The translations under genes and the position numbers were made by a program. From NCBI GenBank assembly GCA_963693285.1, contig OY848920.1:5717135-5781134 (forward strand): 64,000 nucleotides of DNA, written 5' to 3'. This DNA is from Xestospongia muta. Lineage: Eukaryota > Porifera > Demospongiae > Haplosclerida > Petrosiidae. A model generated the notes under the pieces. It saw only the letters and a program-made list of their open reading frames with translations. It searched no databases and was not told the DNA's origin. Below, in pieces: positions 10,861 through 24,640 of this stretch (position 1 is the stretch's first letter; each line of letters opens with the position of its first letter).

Positions 10861-12819
10861 GTATATTTAAGAGAGATAAACTTACTAAACTCTTTACATC
10901 AGCTTATTTAACCAGTTTTCACAGTTAATTTCTAATCTTTTTTAACTTTCAAAAAGCTCTAAACTCTTTATTTTAGAGTATTAACCTATTTAGACTACTT
11001 TATTAGTATATTTAAAACAGATAAACTTACTAAAGTCTTTAGTTCAGCTTATTTAATCAGTTTTCACAGTTAATTTCTAATCTTTTTTAACTTTCAAAAA
11101 GCTCTAAACTCTTTATTTTAGAGATTTAACCTATTTAGACTACTTTATTAGTATATGTAAAACAGATAAACTTACTAAAGTCTTTAGTTCAGCTTATTTA
11201 ACCAGTTTTCACCATTAATTTCTAATCTTTTTTAACTTTCAAAAAGCTCTAAACTCTTTATTTTAGAGTTTTAACCTATTTAGACTACTTTATTAGTATA
11301 TTTTAGAGAGATAAACTTACTAAACTCGTTCAATCAGGTTATTTAACCACTTTTCACAGTTAATTTCCAATATTTTTTAACTTTCAAAAAGCTCTAAACT
11401 CTTTATTTTAGAGTTTTAACTTATTTAGACTACTTTATTAGTATACTTAAGACAGATAAACTTACTAAACTCTTTAGATCAGCTTATTTAACCAGTTTTC
11501 ACAGTTAATTTCTAATCTTTTTTAACTTTCATAAAGCTGTAAACTCTTTATTTTAGGGTTTTAACCTATTTAGACTACTACTTTATTAGTATATTTAAGA
11601 GAGATAAACTTACTAAACTCTTTAAATGAGCTTATTTAACTAGTTTTCACAGTTAATTTCTAATATTTTTTAACTTTCAAAAAGCGGTAAACTCTTTATT
11701 TTTGGGTTTTAACCTATTTATACTACTTTATTAGTATATTTAATAGAGATAAACTTACTAAACTCTTTAGATTAGCTTATTTAACCAGTTTTCACAGTTA
11801 ATTTCTAATCTTTTTTAACTTTCAAAACCTCTAAACTCTTTATTTTATAGTTTTAACCTATTTAGACTACTTTATTAGTATATTTAAGAGAGATAAACTT
11901 ATTAAACTCTTTAGATCAGCTTATTTAACCAGTTTTCACAGTTAATTTCTAATCGTTTTTAACTTTCAAAAACCTCTAAACTGTTTTTTTTAGAGTTTTA
12001 ACCTATTTAGACTACTTTATTAGTATATTTAAGAGCAATAAACTTACTAAACTCTTTAGATCAGCTTATTTAACCAGTTTTCACAGTTAATTTCTAATCT
12101 TTTTTAACTTTCAAAAAGCTCTAAACTCTTTATTTTAGAGTTTTAACCTATTTAGACTACTTTATTAGTATATTTAAGACAGATAAAGTTACTAAACTCT
12201 TTAGATCAGCTTATTTAACCAGTTTTCACAGTTAATTTCTAATCTTTTTTAACTTTCAAAAAGCTCTAAACTCTTTTTTTTAGAGTTTTAACCTATTTAG
12301 ACTACTTTATTAGTATATTTAAGAGAGATAAACTTACTAAACTCTTTAGATCAGCTTATTTAACCAATTTTCACAGTTAATTGCTAATCTTTTTTAACTT
12401 TCAAAAAGCTCTAAACTCTTTATTTTAGAGTTTTAACCTATTTAGACTACTTTATTAGTATATTTTAGAGAGATAAACTTACTAAACTCTTTAGATCAGC
12501 TTATTTAACCAGTTTTCACAGTTAATTGCTAATCTTTTTTAACTTTCAAAAAGCTCTAAACTCTTTATTTTAGAGATTTAACCTATTTAGACTACTTTAT
12601 TAGTATATTTAAGACAGATAATCTTACTAAAGTCTTTCGTTCAGCTTATTTAACCAGTTTTCACCATTAATTCCTAATGTTTTTTAACTTTCAAAAACCT
12701 CTAAACTCTTTATTTTAGAGTTTTAACCTATTTAGACTACCTTGTTTGTATATTTAAGACAAATAAACTTACTAAACTCTTTAAATCAGGTTATATAACC
12801 AGTTTTCACAGTTAATTTC

Positions 12820-14265
12820 TAATCTTTTTAAACTTTCAAAAAGCTCTAAACTCTTTATTTTAGAGTTTAACCTATTTAGACTACTTTATTAGTATATTTA
12901 AGAGAGATGAACTTACTAAACTCTTTAGATCAGCTTATTTAACCAATTTTAACTATTAATTTCTAATCTTTATTAACTTTCAAAAAGCTCTAAACTCTTT
13001 ATTTTAGAGTTTTAACCTATTTAGACTACTTTATTAGTTTATTTAAGAGAGATAAACTTACTAAACTCTTTAGATCAGCTTATTTAACCAGTTTTCACAG
13101 TTAATTTCTAATCTTTTTTAACTTTCAAAAAGCTGTAAACTCTTTATTTTAGAGTTTTAACCTATTTAGACTACTTTATTAGTATATTTAAGACAGATAA
13201 ACTTACTAAACTCTTTAGATCAGCTTATTTAACCAGTTTTCACAGTTAATTTCTAATCTTTTTTAACTTTGAAAATACTCTAAACACTTTATTTTAGAGT
13301 TTTAACCTATTTACACTAATTTATTAGTATATTTAAGAGAGATAAACTTACTAAACTCTTTAGATCAGCTTTTTAACCAGTTTTCACAGTTAATTTCTAA
13401 TCTTTTTTAAGTTTCAAACAGTTCTAAACTCTTTATTTTAGAGTTTTAACCTATTTACACTAATTTATTAGTATATTTTAGAGAGATAAACTTACTAAAC
13501 TCTTTAGATCAGCTTATTTAACCAGTTTTCACAGTTAATTTCTAATCTTTTTAAACTTTCAAAAAGCTCTAAACTCTTTATTTTAGAGTTTAACCTATTT
13601 AGACTACTTTATTAGTATATTTAAGAGAGATGAACTTACTAAACTCTTTAGATCAGCTTATTTAACCAATTTTAACTATTAATTTCTAATCTTTATTAAC
13701 TTTCAAAAAGCTCTAAACTCTTTATTTTAGAGTTTTAACCTATTTAGACTACTTTATTAGTATATTTAAGAGAGATAAACTTACTAAACTCTTTAGATCA
13801 GCTTATTTAACCAGTTTTCACAGTTAATTTCTAATCTTTTTTAACTTTCAAAAAGCTGTAAACTCTTTATTTTAGAGTTTTAACCTATTTAGACTACTTT
13901 ATTAGTATATTTAAGACAGATAAACTTACTAAACTCTTTAGATCAGCTTATTTAACCAGTTTTCACAGTTAATTTCTAATCTTTTTTAACTTTGAAAATA
14001 CTCTAAACACTTTATTTTAGAGTTTTAACCTATTTACACTAATTTATTAGTATATTTAAGAGAGATAAACTTACTAAACTCTTTAGATCAGCTTTTTAAC
14101 CAGTTTTCACAGTTAATTTCTAATCTTTTTTAAGTTTCAAACAGTTCTAAACTCTTTATTTTAGAGTTTTAACCTATTTAGACTACTTTATTAGTATATT
14201 TAAGAGAGATAAACTTACTAAACTCTTTAGATCAGCTTATTTAACCAGTTTTCACAGTTAATTTC
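12820..14265 (+). repeat. 5-monomer tandem duplication (723-bp offset)
   Basis: The series AGAGTTTAACC, GAGAGATGAAC, CCAATTTTAACTATTAA, GCTGTAAAC, GAAAATACTC and AAACAGTTC occurs twice; AAGCTCTAAAC at 12841 and 13564 gives the offset. The copies differ slightly, for example TTAGTTTATTT near 13036 against TTAGTATATTT. Confidence 0.82.
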
Positions 14266-14546
14266 TAATTTTTTTTTATCTTTCAAAAAGCTCTAAACAC
14301 TTTATTTTAGATTTTTAACCTATTTAGACTACTTTATTAGTATATTTAATAGAGATAAACTTACTAAACACTTTAGATCAACTTATTTAACCAGTTTTCA
14401 CAGCTAATTTCTAATTTTTTTTACTTTTAAAAATCTCAAACAGTTATTATTAGCGTTTGAACCTATTTAGACTATTAGTATATTTAAGACAGATAAACTT
14501 ACTAAACTCTTTAGATTAGCTTATTTAACCAGTTTTCACAGTTAAT

Positions 14547-15200
14547 TTCTAATCTTTTTTTACTTTCAAATAGCTCTAAACACTTTATTTTAGAGTTTTA
14601 ACCTATTTAGACAACTTTATTAGTATATTTTGGAGAGATAAACTTACTAAACACTTTAGATCAGCTTATTTAACCAATTTTAACAGTTAATTTCTAATTT
14701 TTTTTAACTTTTCAAAAAGCTCTAAACTCTTTATTTTAGAGTTTTAACCTATTGAAACTACTTTATTAGTATATTTAAGAGAGATAAACTTACTAAACTC
14801 TTTAGATCAGCTTATTTAACCAGTTTACACAGTTAATTTCTAATCTTTTTTAACTTTCAAAAAGCTCTAAACTCTTTATTTTAGAGTTTTAACCTATTTA
14901 GACTACTTTATTAGTATATTTAAGACAAATAAACTTACTAAACTCATTAGATCAGCTTATTTAACCAGTTTTCACCATTAATTTCTAATCTTTTTTAACT
15001 TTCAAAAAGCTCTAAACTCTTTATTTTAGAGTTTTAACCTATTTAGACTACTTTATTAGTATATTTAAGACAAATAAACTTACTAACCTCTTTAGATCAG
15101 CTTATTTAACCAGTTTTCACAGTTAATTTCTAATCTTTTTTAACTTTCAAAAAGCTCTAAACACTTTATTTTAGAGTTTTAACCTATTTAGACTACTTTA
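14547..15200 (+). repeat. Higher-order copy B2 (30-monomer offset)
   Basis: Second copy of 10204-10860, 4343 bp downstream, with scattered differences (for example AAACATACTAAAC against AAACTTACTAAAC). Confidence 0.75.
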
Positions 15201-18200
15201 TTAGTATATTTAAGAGATATAAACATACTAAACTCTTTAGATCAGCTTATTTAACCAGTTTTCACAGTTAATTTCTAATCTTTTTGAACTTTCAAAAAGC
15301 TCTAATCTTTTTATTTTAGAGTTTTAACCTATTTAGACTACTTTATTAGTATATTTAAGAGAGATAAACTTACTAAACTCTTTAGATCAGCTTTTTAACC
15401 AGTTTTCACTGTTAATTTCTAATTTTCTTTAACTTTCAAAAAGCTCTAAACACTTTATTTCAGATTTTTAACCTATTTAGACTACTTTATTAGTATATTT
15501 TAGAGAGATAAACCTACTAAACTCTTTAGATCAGCTTATTTAACCAGTTTTCACAGTTAATTTCTAATTTTTTTAACTTTCTAAATGTTCAAAACAGTTA
15601 TTATTAGCGTTTCAACCAATTTAGACTACTTTATTAGTATATTTAAGACAAATAAACTTACTAAACTCTTTAGATCAGCTTATTTAACCAGTTTCACAGT
15701 TAATTTCTAATCTTTTTTAACTTTAAAAAAGCTCTACACATTTTATTTTAGAGTTTTAACCTATTTAGACTACTTTATTAGTATATTTTAGAGAGATAAA
15801 CTTACTAACCACTTTATATCAGCTTATTTCACCAGTTTTCACAGTTAATTTCTAATCTTTTTAACTTTGAAACAGCTCTAAACTCTTTATTTTAGAGTTT
15901 TAACCTATATAGACTACTTTATTAGTATATTTAAGACAGATAAACTTACTAAACTCTTTAGATCAGCGTATTTAACCAGTTCTCACAGTTAATTTCTAAT
16001 CTTTTTTAAATTACAAAAAGCTCTAAACTCTTTATTTTAGAGTTTTAACCTTTTTAGCCTACTTTATTAGTATATTTAGGAGAGATAAACTTACTAAACT
16101 CTTTAGATCAGCTTATTTAACCAGTTTTCACAGTTAATTTCTAATCTTTTTTAACTTTGAAACAGCTCTAAACTCTTTATTTTAGAGTTTTAACCAATTT
16201 ACACTACTTTATTAGTAAATTTAAGACAGATAAACTTACTAAACTCTTTAGATCAGCTTATTTAACCAGTTTTCACAGTTAATTTCTAATCTTTTTTAAC
16301 TTTCAAAAAGCTCTAAACTCTATATTTTAGAATTTTAACCTACTTAGACTACTTTATTAGTATATTTAAGAAAGATAAACTTACTAAACTCTTTAGATCA
16401 GCTTATTTAACCAGTTTTCACAGTTAATTTCTAATTTTTTTTAACTTTCAAAAAGCTCTAAACACTTTATTTTAGATTTTTAACCTATTTAGACTACTTT
16501 ATTAGTATATTTAAGAGAGATAAACTTACTAAACTCTTCAGATCAGCTGATTTAACGAGTTTTAACAGTTAATTTCTAATCTTTTTTAACTTTCAAACAG
16601 CTCTAAACTCTTTATTTTAGAGTTTTAACCTATTTAGACTACTTTATTAGTGTATTTAAGACAGATAAACTTACTAAACTCTTTAGATCAGCTTATTTAA
16701 CCAGTTCTTTCAGTTAATTTCTAATCTTTTTTAACTTAGAAAAGCAGTAAACTCTTTATTTTAGAGTTTTAGCCTATTTAGACTACTTTATTAGTATATT
16801 TAAGAGAGATAAACTTACTAAACTCTTTAGTCAGATTATTTAACCAGTTTTCACAGTTAATTTCTAATCATTTTTAACTTTTAAACAGCTCTAAACTCTT
16901 TATTTTAGAGTTTTAACCTATTTAGACTACTTTATTAGTATATTTAAGAGAGATAAACTTACTAAACTCTTTAGTTCAGCGTATTTAACCAGTTTTCACA
17001 GTTAATTTCTAATCTTTTTTAACTTTCAAAAAGCTCTAAACTCTTTATTTTAGAGTTTTAACCAATTTAGACTACTTTATTAGTATATTTTAGAGAGATA
17101 AACTTACTAAACTCTTTAGATCAGCTTATTTAACCAGTTTTCACAGTTAATTTCTAATCTTTTTTAAATTTCAAAAAGCTCTAATCTTTTTATTTTAGAG
17201 TTTTAACCTATTTAGACTACTTTATTAGTATATTTAAGAGAGATAAACTTACTAAACTTTTTAGATCAGCTTATTTAACCAGTTTTCACAGTTATTTTCT
17301 AATCTTTTTAACTTTAAAAAAGCTGTAAACTCTTTATTTTAGGGTTTTTACCTATTTAGACTACTTTATTAGTATATTTAAGAGAGATAAACTTACTAAA
17401 CTCTTTAGATCAGCTTATTTAACCAGTTTTCACAGTTAATTTCTAATCTTTTTTAACTTTGAAACAGCTCTAAACTCTTATTTTAGAGTTTTAACCTATT
17501 TAGACTACTTTATTAGTATATTTAAGACACATAAACTTACCAAACTCTTTAGATCAACTTATTTAACCACTTTTCACAGTTAATTTCTAATCTTTTTAAC
17601 TTTCAAAAAGCTCTAAACACTTTATTTTAGAGTTTTAACCTATTTAGACTACTTTATTAGTATATTTTAGAGAGATAAACTTACTAAACTCTTTAGATCA
17701 GCTTATTTAACCAGTTTTCACAGTTAATTTCTAATCTTTTTTAACTTTGAAAAGCTCTAAACTCTTTATTTTAGAGTTTTAACCTATTTAGACTGCTTTA
17801 TTAGTATATTTAAGAGATAAACTTACTAAACTCTTTAGATCAGCTTATTTCACAAGTTTTCACAGTTAATTTCTAATCTTTATTAACTTTGAAACAGCTC
17901 TAAACTCTTTATTTTAGAGTTTTAACCTATTTAGACTACTTTATTAGTATATTTAAGACAGATAAACTTACTAAACTCTTTCGATCAGCTTATTTAACCA
18001 GTTTTCACAGTTAATTTCTAATCTTCTTTAACTTTCAAACAGCTCTAAACACTTTATTTTAGAGTTTTAACCTATTTAGACTACTTTATTAGTATATTTA
18101 AGAGAGATAAACTTACTAAACTCTTTAGATCAGCTTATTTAACCAGTTTTCACAGTTAATTTCTAATTTTTTTTTACTTTGAAAAAGCTCTAAACTCTTT

Positions 18201-19599
18201 ATTTTAGAGTTTTAACCTATTTAGACTACTTTATTAGTATATTTAAGAGAGATAAACATAATAAACTCTTTAGATCAGCTTATTTAACCAGTTCTCACAG
18301 TTAATTTCTAATCTTTTTTAACTTTCAAAAAGCTATAACCTCTTTATTTTAGAGTTTTAACCTATTTAGACTACTTTATTAGTATATTTAAGAGAGATAA
18401 ACTTACTAAACTCTTAGATCAGCTTATTTAACCAGTTTTCACCATTAATTTCTAATCTTTTTTAACTTTCAAAAAGCTCTAAACTCTTTATTTTAGAGTT
18501 TTAACCTATTTAGACTACTTTGTTAGTATATTTAAGAGAGATGAACTTACTAAACTCTTTAGATCAGCTTATTTAACCAGTTTTCACAGTTAATTTCTAA
18601 TCTTTTTAACTTTCAAAAAGCTCTAAACTCTTTATTTTAGAGTTTTAACCTATTTAGACTACTTTATTAGTATATTTAAGAGAGATAAACTTACTAAACT
18701 CTTTAGATCAGCTTATTTAACCAGTTTTCACAGTTAATTTCTAATCTTTTTTAACTTTCAAAAAGCTCTAAACTCTTTATTTTAGAGTTTTAACCTATTT
18801 AGACTACTTTATTAGTATATTTAAGACAGATAAACTTACTAAACTCTTTAGATCAGCTTATTTAACCAGTTTTCACAGTTAATTTCTAACCTTTTTTAAC
18901 TTTCAAAAAGCCCTAAACTCTTTATTTTAGAGTTTTAACCTATTTAGAGTACTTTATGAGTATATTTAAGAGAGATAAACTTACTAAACTCTTTAGATCA
19001 GCTTATTTAACCAGTTTTCACAGTTAATTTCTAATCTTTTTTAACTTTCAAAAAGCTCTAAACTCTTTATTTTAGAGTTTTAACATATTTAGACTACTTT
19101 ATTAGTATATTTAAGAGAGATAAACTTACTAAACTCTTTCGATCAGCTTATTTAACCAGTTTTCACAGTTAATTTCTAATCTTTTTAACTTTCAAAAAGC
19201 TCTAAACTCTTTATTTTAGGGTTTTAACCTATTTAGAATACTTTATTAGTATATTTAAGAGAGATAAACTTACTAAACTCTTTAGATCAGCTTATTTAAC
19301 CAGTTTTCACAGTTAATTTCTAATCTTTTTTAACTTTCAAAAACCTCTAAACTCTTTATTTTAGAGTTTTAACCTATTTAGACTACTTTATTAGTATATT
19401 TAAGACAGATAAACTTACTAAACTCTTTAGATCAGCTTATTTAACCAGTTTTCACAGTTAATTTCTAATCTTTTTTAACTTTCAAAAACCTCTAAACTCT
19501 TTATTTTAGAGTTTTAACCTATTTAGACTACTTTATTAGTATATTTTAGAGAGATAAACTTACTAAACTCTTTAGATCAGCTTATTTAACCAGTTTTCA

Positions 19600-20340
19600 C
19601 AGTTAATTTCTAATCTTTTTTAACTTTCAAAAACCTCTAAACTCTTTATTTAAGAGTTTTAACCTATTTAGACTACTTCATTAGTATATTTTAGAGAGAT
19701 AAACTTACTAAACTCTTTAGATCAGCTTATTTAACCAGTTTTCACAGTTAATTTCTAATCTTTTTTAACTTTCAAAAAGCTCTAAACACTTTATTTTAGA
19801 GTTTTAACCTATTTAGACTACTTTATTAGTATATTTAAGACAGATAAACTTACTAAACTCTTTAGATCAGCTTATTTAACCAGTTTTCACAGTTAATTAC
19901 TAATCTTTTTTAACTTTCAAAAAGTTCTTAACTCTTTATTTTAGAGTTTTAACCTATTTAGACTACTTTATTAGTATATTTAAGACAGATAAACTTACTA
20001 AACTCTTTAGATCAGCTTATTTAACCAGTTTTCACAGTTAATTTCTAATTTTTTTTAACTTTCAAAAAGCTCTAAACCGTTATTATTATCGTTTCAACCT
20101 ATTTAGACTACTTTATTAGTTTATTTAAGACAGATAAACTTACTAAACTGTTTAGATCAGCTTATTTAACCAGTTTTCACAGTTAATTACTAATCTTTTT
20201 TAACTTTCAAAAAGTTCTAAACTCTTTATTTTAGAGTTTTAACCTATTTAGACTACTTTATTAGTATATTTAAGACAGATAAACTTACTAAAGTATTTCC
20301 ATCAGCTTATTTAACCAGTTTTCACAGTTAATTTCTAATG
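19600..20340 (+). repeat. Higher-order copy C1 (10-monomer offset)
   Basis: Series AAACCTC with TTTAAGAG and CTTCATTAG, then a CACT unit, GTTAATTACTAATC, the CCG...TCG hairpin variant, a second GTTAATTACTAATC and AAAGTATTTC. It returns 1449 bp later at about 21049-21790. Confidence 0.83.
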
Positions 20341-21048
20341 TTTTTAACTTTCAAAAACCTCTAAACTCTTTTTTTTAGAGTTTTAACCTATTTAGACTAC
20401 TTTATTAGTATATTTAAGAGAGATAAACTTACTAAACTCTTTAGATCAGCTTATTTAACCAGTTTTCACAGTTAATTTCTAATGTTTTTTAACTTTCAAA
20501 AAGCTCTAAACTCTTTATTTTAGAGTTTTAACCTATTTAGACTACTTTATTAGTATATTTAAGAGAGATAAACTTACTAAACTCTTTAGATCAGCTTATT
20601 TAACCAGTTTTCACAGTTAATTTCTAATCTTTTTTAACTTTAAAACAGCTTTAAACTCTTTATTTTAGATTTTTAACCTATTTAGACTACTTTATTAGTA
20701 TATTAAAGACAGATAAACTTACTAAACTCTTTAGATCAGCTTATTTAAACAGTTCTCACTGTTAATTTCTAATCTTTTTTAACTTTCAAAAAGCTCTAAA
20801 CTCTTTATTTTAGAGTTTTAAGCTATTTAGACTACTTTATTAGTATATTTAAGTGAGATAAACTTACTAAACTCTTTAGATCAGCTTATTTAACCAGTTT
20901 TCATAGTTAATTTCTAATCTTTTTTAACTTTCAGAAAGCTCTAAACTCTATATTTTAGATTTTTAACCTATTTAGACTACTTTATTAGTATATTTAACAG
21001 AGATAAACTTAATAAACTCTTTAGATCAGCTTATTTAACCAGTTTTCA

Positions 21049-21790
21049 CAGTTAATTTCTAATCTTTTTTAACTTTCAAAAACCTCTAAACTCTTTATCT
21101 AAGAGTTTTAACCTATTTAGACTACTTCATTAGTATATTTTAGAGAGATAAACTTACTAAACTCTTTACATCAGCTTATTTAACCAGTTTTCACAGTTAA
21201 TTTCTAATCTTTTTTAACTTTCAAAAAGCTCTAAACACTTTATTTTAGAGTTTTAACCTATTTAGACTACTTTATTAGTATATTTAAGACAGATAAACTT
21301 ACTAAACTCTTTAGATCAGCTTATTTAACCAGTTTTCACAGTTAATTACTAATCTTTTTTAACTTTCAAAAAGTTCTAAACTCTTTATTTTAGAGTTTTA
21401 ACCTATTTAGACTACTTTATTAGTATATTTAAGACAGATAAACTTACTAAACTCTTTAGATCAGCTTATTTAACCAGTTTTCACAGTTAATTTCTAATCT
21501 TTTTTAACTTTCAAAAAGCTCTAAACCGTTATTATTATCGTTTCAACCTATTTAGACTACTTTATTAGTTTATTTAAGACAGATAAACTTACTAAACTGT
21601 TTAGATCAGCTTATTTAACCAGTTTTCACAGTTAATTACTAATCTTTTTTAACTTTCAAAAAGTTCTAAACTCTTTATTTTAGAGTTTTAACCTATTTAG
21701 ACTACTTTATTAGTATATTTAAGACAGATAAACTTACTAAAGTATTTCGATCAGCTTATTTAACCAGTTTTCACAGTTAATTTCTAATGT
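21049..21790 (+). repeat. Higher-order copy C2 (10-monomer offset)
   Basis: Second copy of 19600-20340. Offset 1449 bp from both AAACCTCT (19631 and 21080) and TCTAAACCGT (20071 and 21520). Confidence 0.83.
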
Positions 21791-22804
21791 TTTTAACTTT
21801 CAAAAAGCTGTAAACTCTTTATTTTAGGGTTTTAACCTATTTAGACTACTTTATTAGTATATTTAAGAGAGATAAACTTACTAAACTCTTTAGATCAGCT
21901 TATTTAACCAGTTTTCACGGTTAATTTCTAATCTTTTTTAACTTTAAAACAGCTTTAAACTCTTTATTTTAGATTTTTAACCTATTTAGACTACTTTATT
22001 AGTATATTAAAGACAGATAAACTTACTAAACTCTTTAGATCAGCTTATTTAAACAGTTCTCACTGTTAATTTCTAATCTTTTTTAACTTTCAAAAAGCTC
22101 TAAACTCTTTATTTTAGAGTTTTAAGCTATTTAGACTACTTTATTAGTATATTTAAGAGAGATAAACTTACTAAACTCTTTAGATCAGCTTATTTAACCA
22201 GTTTTCATAGTTAATTTCTAATCTTTTTTAACTTTAAAACAGCTCTAAACTCTTTATTTTAGAGTTTTAACCTATTTAGACGACTTTATTAGTATATTTA
22301 AGACAGATAAACTTACTAAACTCTTTAGATCAGCTTATTTAACCAGTTTTCACAGTTAATTTCTAATCTTTTTTAACTTTCAGAAAGCTCTAAACTCTAT
22401 ATTTTAGATTTTTAACCTATTTAGACTACTTTATTAGTATATTTAACAGAGATAAACTTAATAAACTCTTTAGATCAGCTTATTTAACCAGTTTTCACAG
22501 TTAATTTCTAATCTTTTTTAACTTTCAAAAAGTTCTAAACTCTTTATTTTAGAGTTTTAACCTATTTAGACTACTTTATTAGTATATTTTAGAGAGATAA
22601 ACTTACTAAACTCTTTAGATCAGCTTATTTCACTAGTTTTCACAATTAATTTCTAATCTATTTTAACTTTCAAAAAGCTCTAAACTCTTTATTTTAGAGT
22701 TTTAACCTATTTAGAGTACTTTATTAGTATTTTTAAGAGAGATAAACTTACTAAACTCTTTAGATCAGCTTATTTAACCAGTTTTCACAGTTAATTTCTA
22801 ATCT

Positions 22805-24640
22805 TTTTTAATTTTAAAACAGCTTTAAACTCTTTATTTTAGATTTTTCACCTATTTAGACTACTTTATTAGTATATTTAAGACAGATAAACTTACTAAA
22901 CTCTTTAGATCAGCTTATTTAACCAGTTCTCACTGTTAATTTCTAATCTTTTTTAACTTTCAAAAAGCTCTAAACTCTTTATTTTAGAGTTTTAACCTAT
23001 TTAGATGACTTTATTAGTATATTTAAGAGAGATAAACTTACTAAACTCTTTATATCAGCTTATTTAACCAGTTTTCACAAGTAATTTCTAATTTTTTTAA
23101 CTTTCAAAAAGCTCTAAACACTTTATTTTAGAGTTTTAACCTATTTAGACTACTTTATTAGTATATTTTGGAGAGATAAACTTGTTAAACTCGTTAGATC
23201 AGCTTATTTCACCAGTTTTCACAGTTAATTTCTAATCTTTTTTAACTTTCAAAAAGCTCTAAACTCTTTATTTTAGATTTTTAACCTATTTAGACTACTT
23301 TATTAGTATATTTAAGAGAGATAAACTTACTAAACTCTTTAGATCAGGTTATTTAACCAGTTTTCACAGTTAATTTCTAATTTTTTTTAAATTTCAAAAA
23401 GCTCTAAACTCTTTATTTTAGAGTTTTAACCTATTTAGACTACTTTATTAGTATATTTAACAGAGATAAACTTACTAAACTCTTTAGATCAGCTTATTTA
23501 ACCAGTTTTCACAGTTAATTTCTAATCTTTTTTAACTTTAAAAAAGCTCTAAACTCTTTATTTTAGAGTTTTAACCTATTTAGACTACTTTATTATTATA
23601 TTTAAGACAGATAAACTTACTAAACTCTTTAGATCAGCTTATTTAACCAGTTTTCACAGTTAATTTCTAATCTTTTTTAACTTTCAAAAAGTTCTAAACT
23701 CTTTATTTTAGAGTTTTAACCTATTTAGACTACTTTATTAGTATATTTAAGACAGATAAACTTACTAAACTCTTTAGATCAGCTTATTTAACCAGTTTTC
23801 ACAGTTAATTTCTTATTTTTTTTAACTTTCAAAAAGCTCTAAACACTTTATTTTAGAGTTTTAACCTATTTAGACTACTTTAATAGTATATTTTAAAGAG
23901 ATAAACTTACTAAACTCTTTAGATCAGCTTATTTAACCAGTTTTCACAGTTAATTTCTAATCTTTTTTAACTTTCAAAAAGCTCTAAACCGTTATTATTA
24001 GCGTTTCAACCTATTTAGACTACTTTATTTGTTTATTTAAGACAGATAAACTTACTAAACTCTTTAGATCAGCTTATTTAACCAGTTTTCACAGTTAATT
24101 TCTAATCTTTTTTAACTTTCAAAAAGCTCTAAACTCTTTATTTTAGAGTTTTAACCTATTTAGACTACTTTATTAGTATATTTAAGAGAGATAAACTTAA
24201 TAAACTCTTTAGATCAGCTTATTTAACCAGTTTTCACAGTTAATTTCTAATCTTTTTTAACTTTCAAAAAGTTCTAAACGCTTTATTTTAGAGTTTTAAC
24301 CTATTTAGACGACTTTATTAGTATATTTTAGAGAGATAAACTTACTAAACTCTTTAGATCAGCTTATTTCACTAGTTTTCACAGTTAATTTCTAATCTAT
24401 TTTAACTTTCAAAAAGCTCTAAACTCTTTATTTTAGAGTTTTAACCTATTTAGAGTACTTTATTAGTATATTTAAGACAGATAAACTTAATAAACTCTTT
24501 AGATCAGCTTATTTAACCAGTTTTCACAGTTAATTTCTACTCTTTTTAATTTTAAAACAGCTTTAAACTCTTTATTTTAGATTTTTAACCTATTTAGACT
24601 ACTTTATTAGTATATTTAAGACAGATAAACTTACTAAACT
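22805..24640 (+). repeat. Higher-order copy D1 (31-monomer offset)
   Basis: Marked by AATTTTAAAACAGC, CTTGTTAAACTCGTTAG (23181), TTTATTATTATAT-type units, CTTTAATAG and the CCG...GCG variant (23986). It returns at about 27291-29125 with an offset of 4485-4486 bp. Confidence 0.82.
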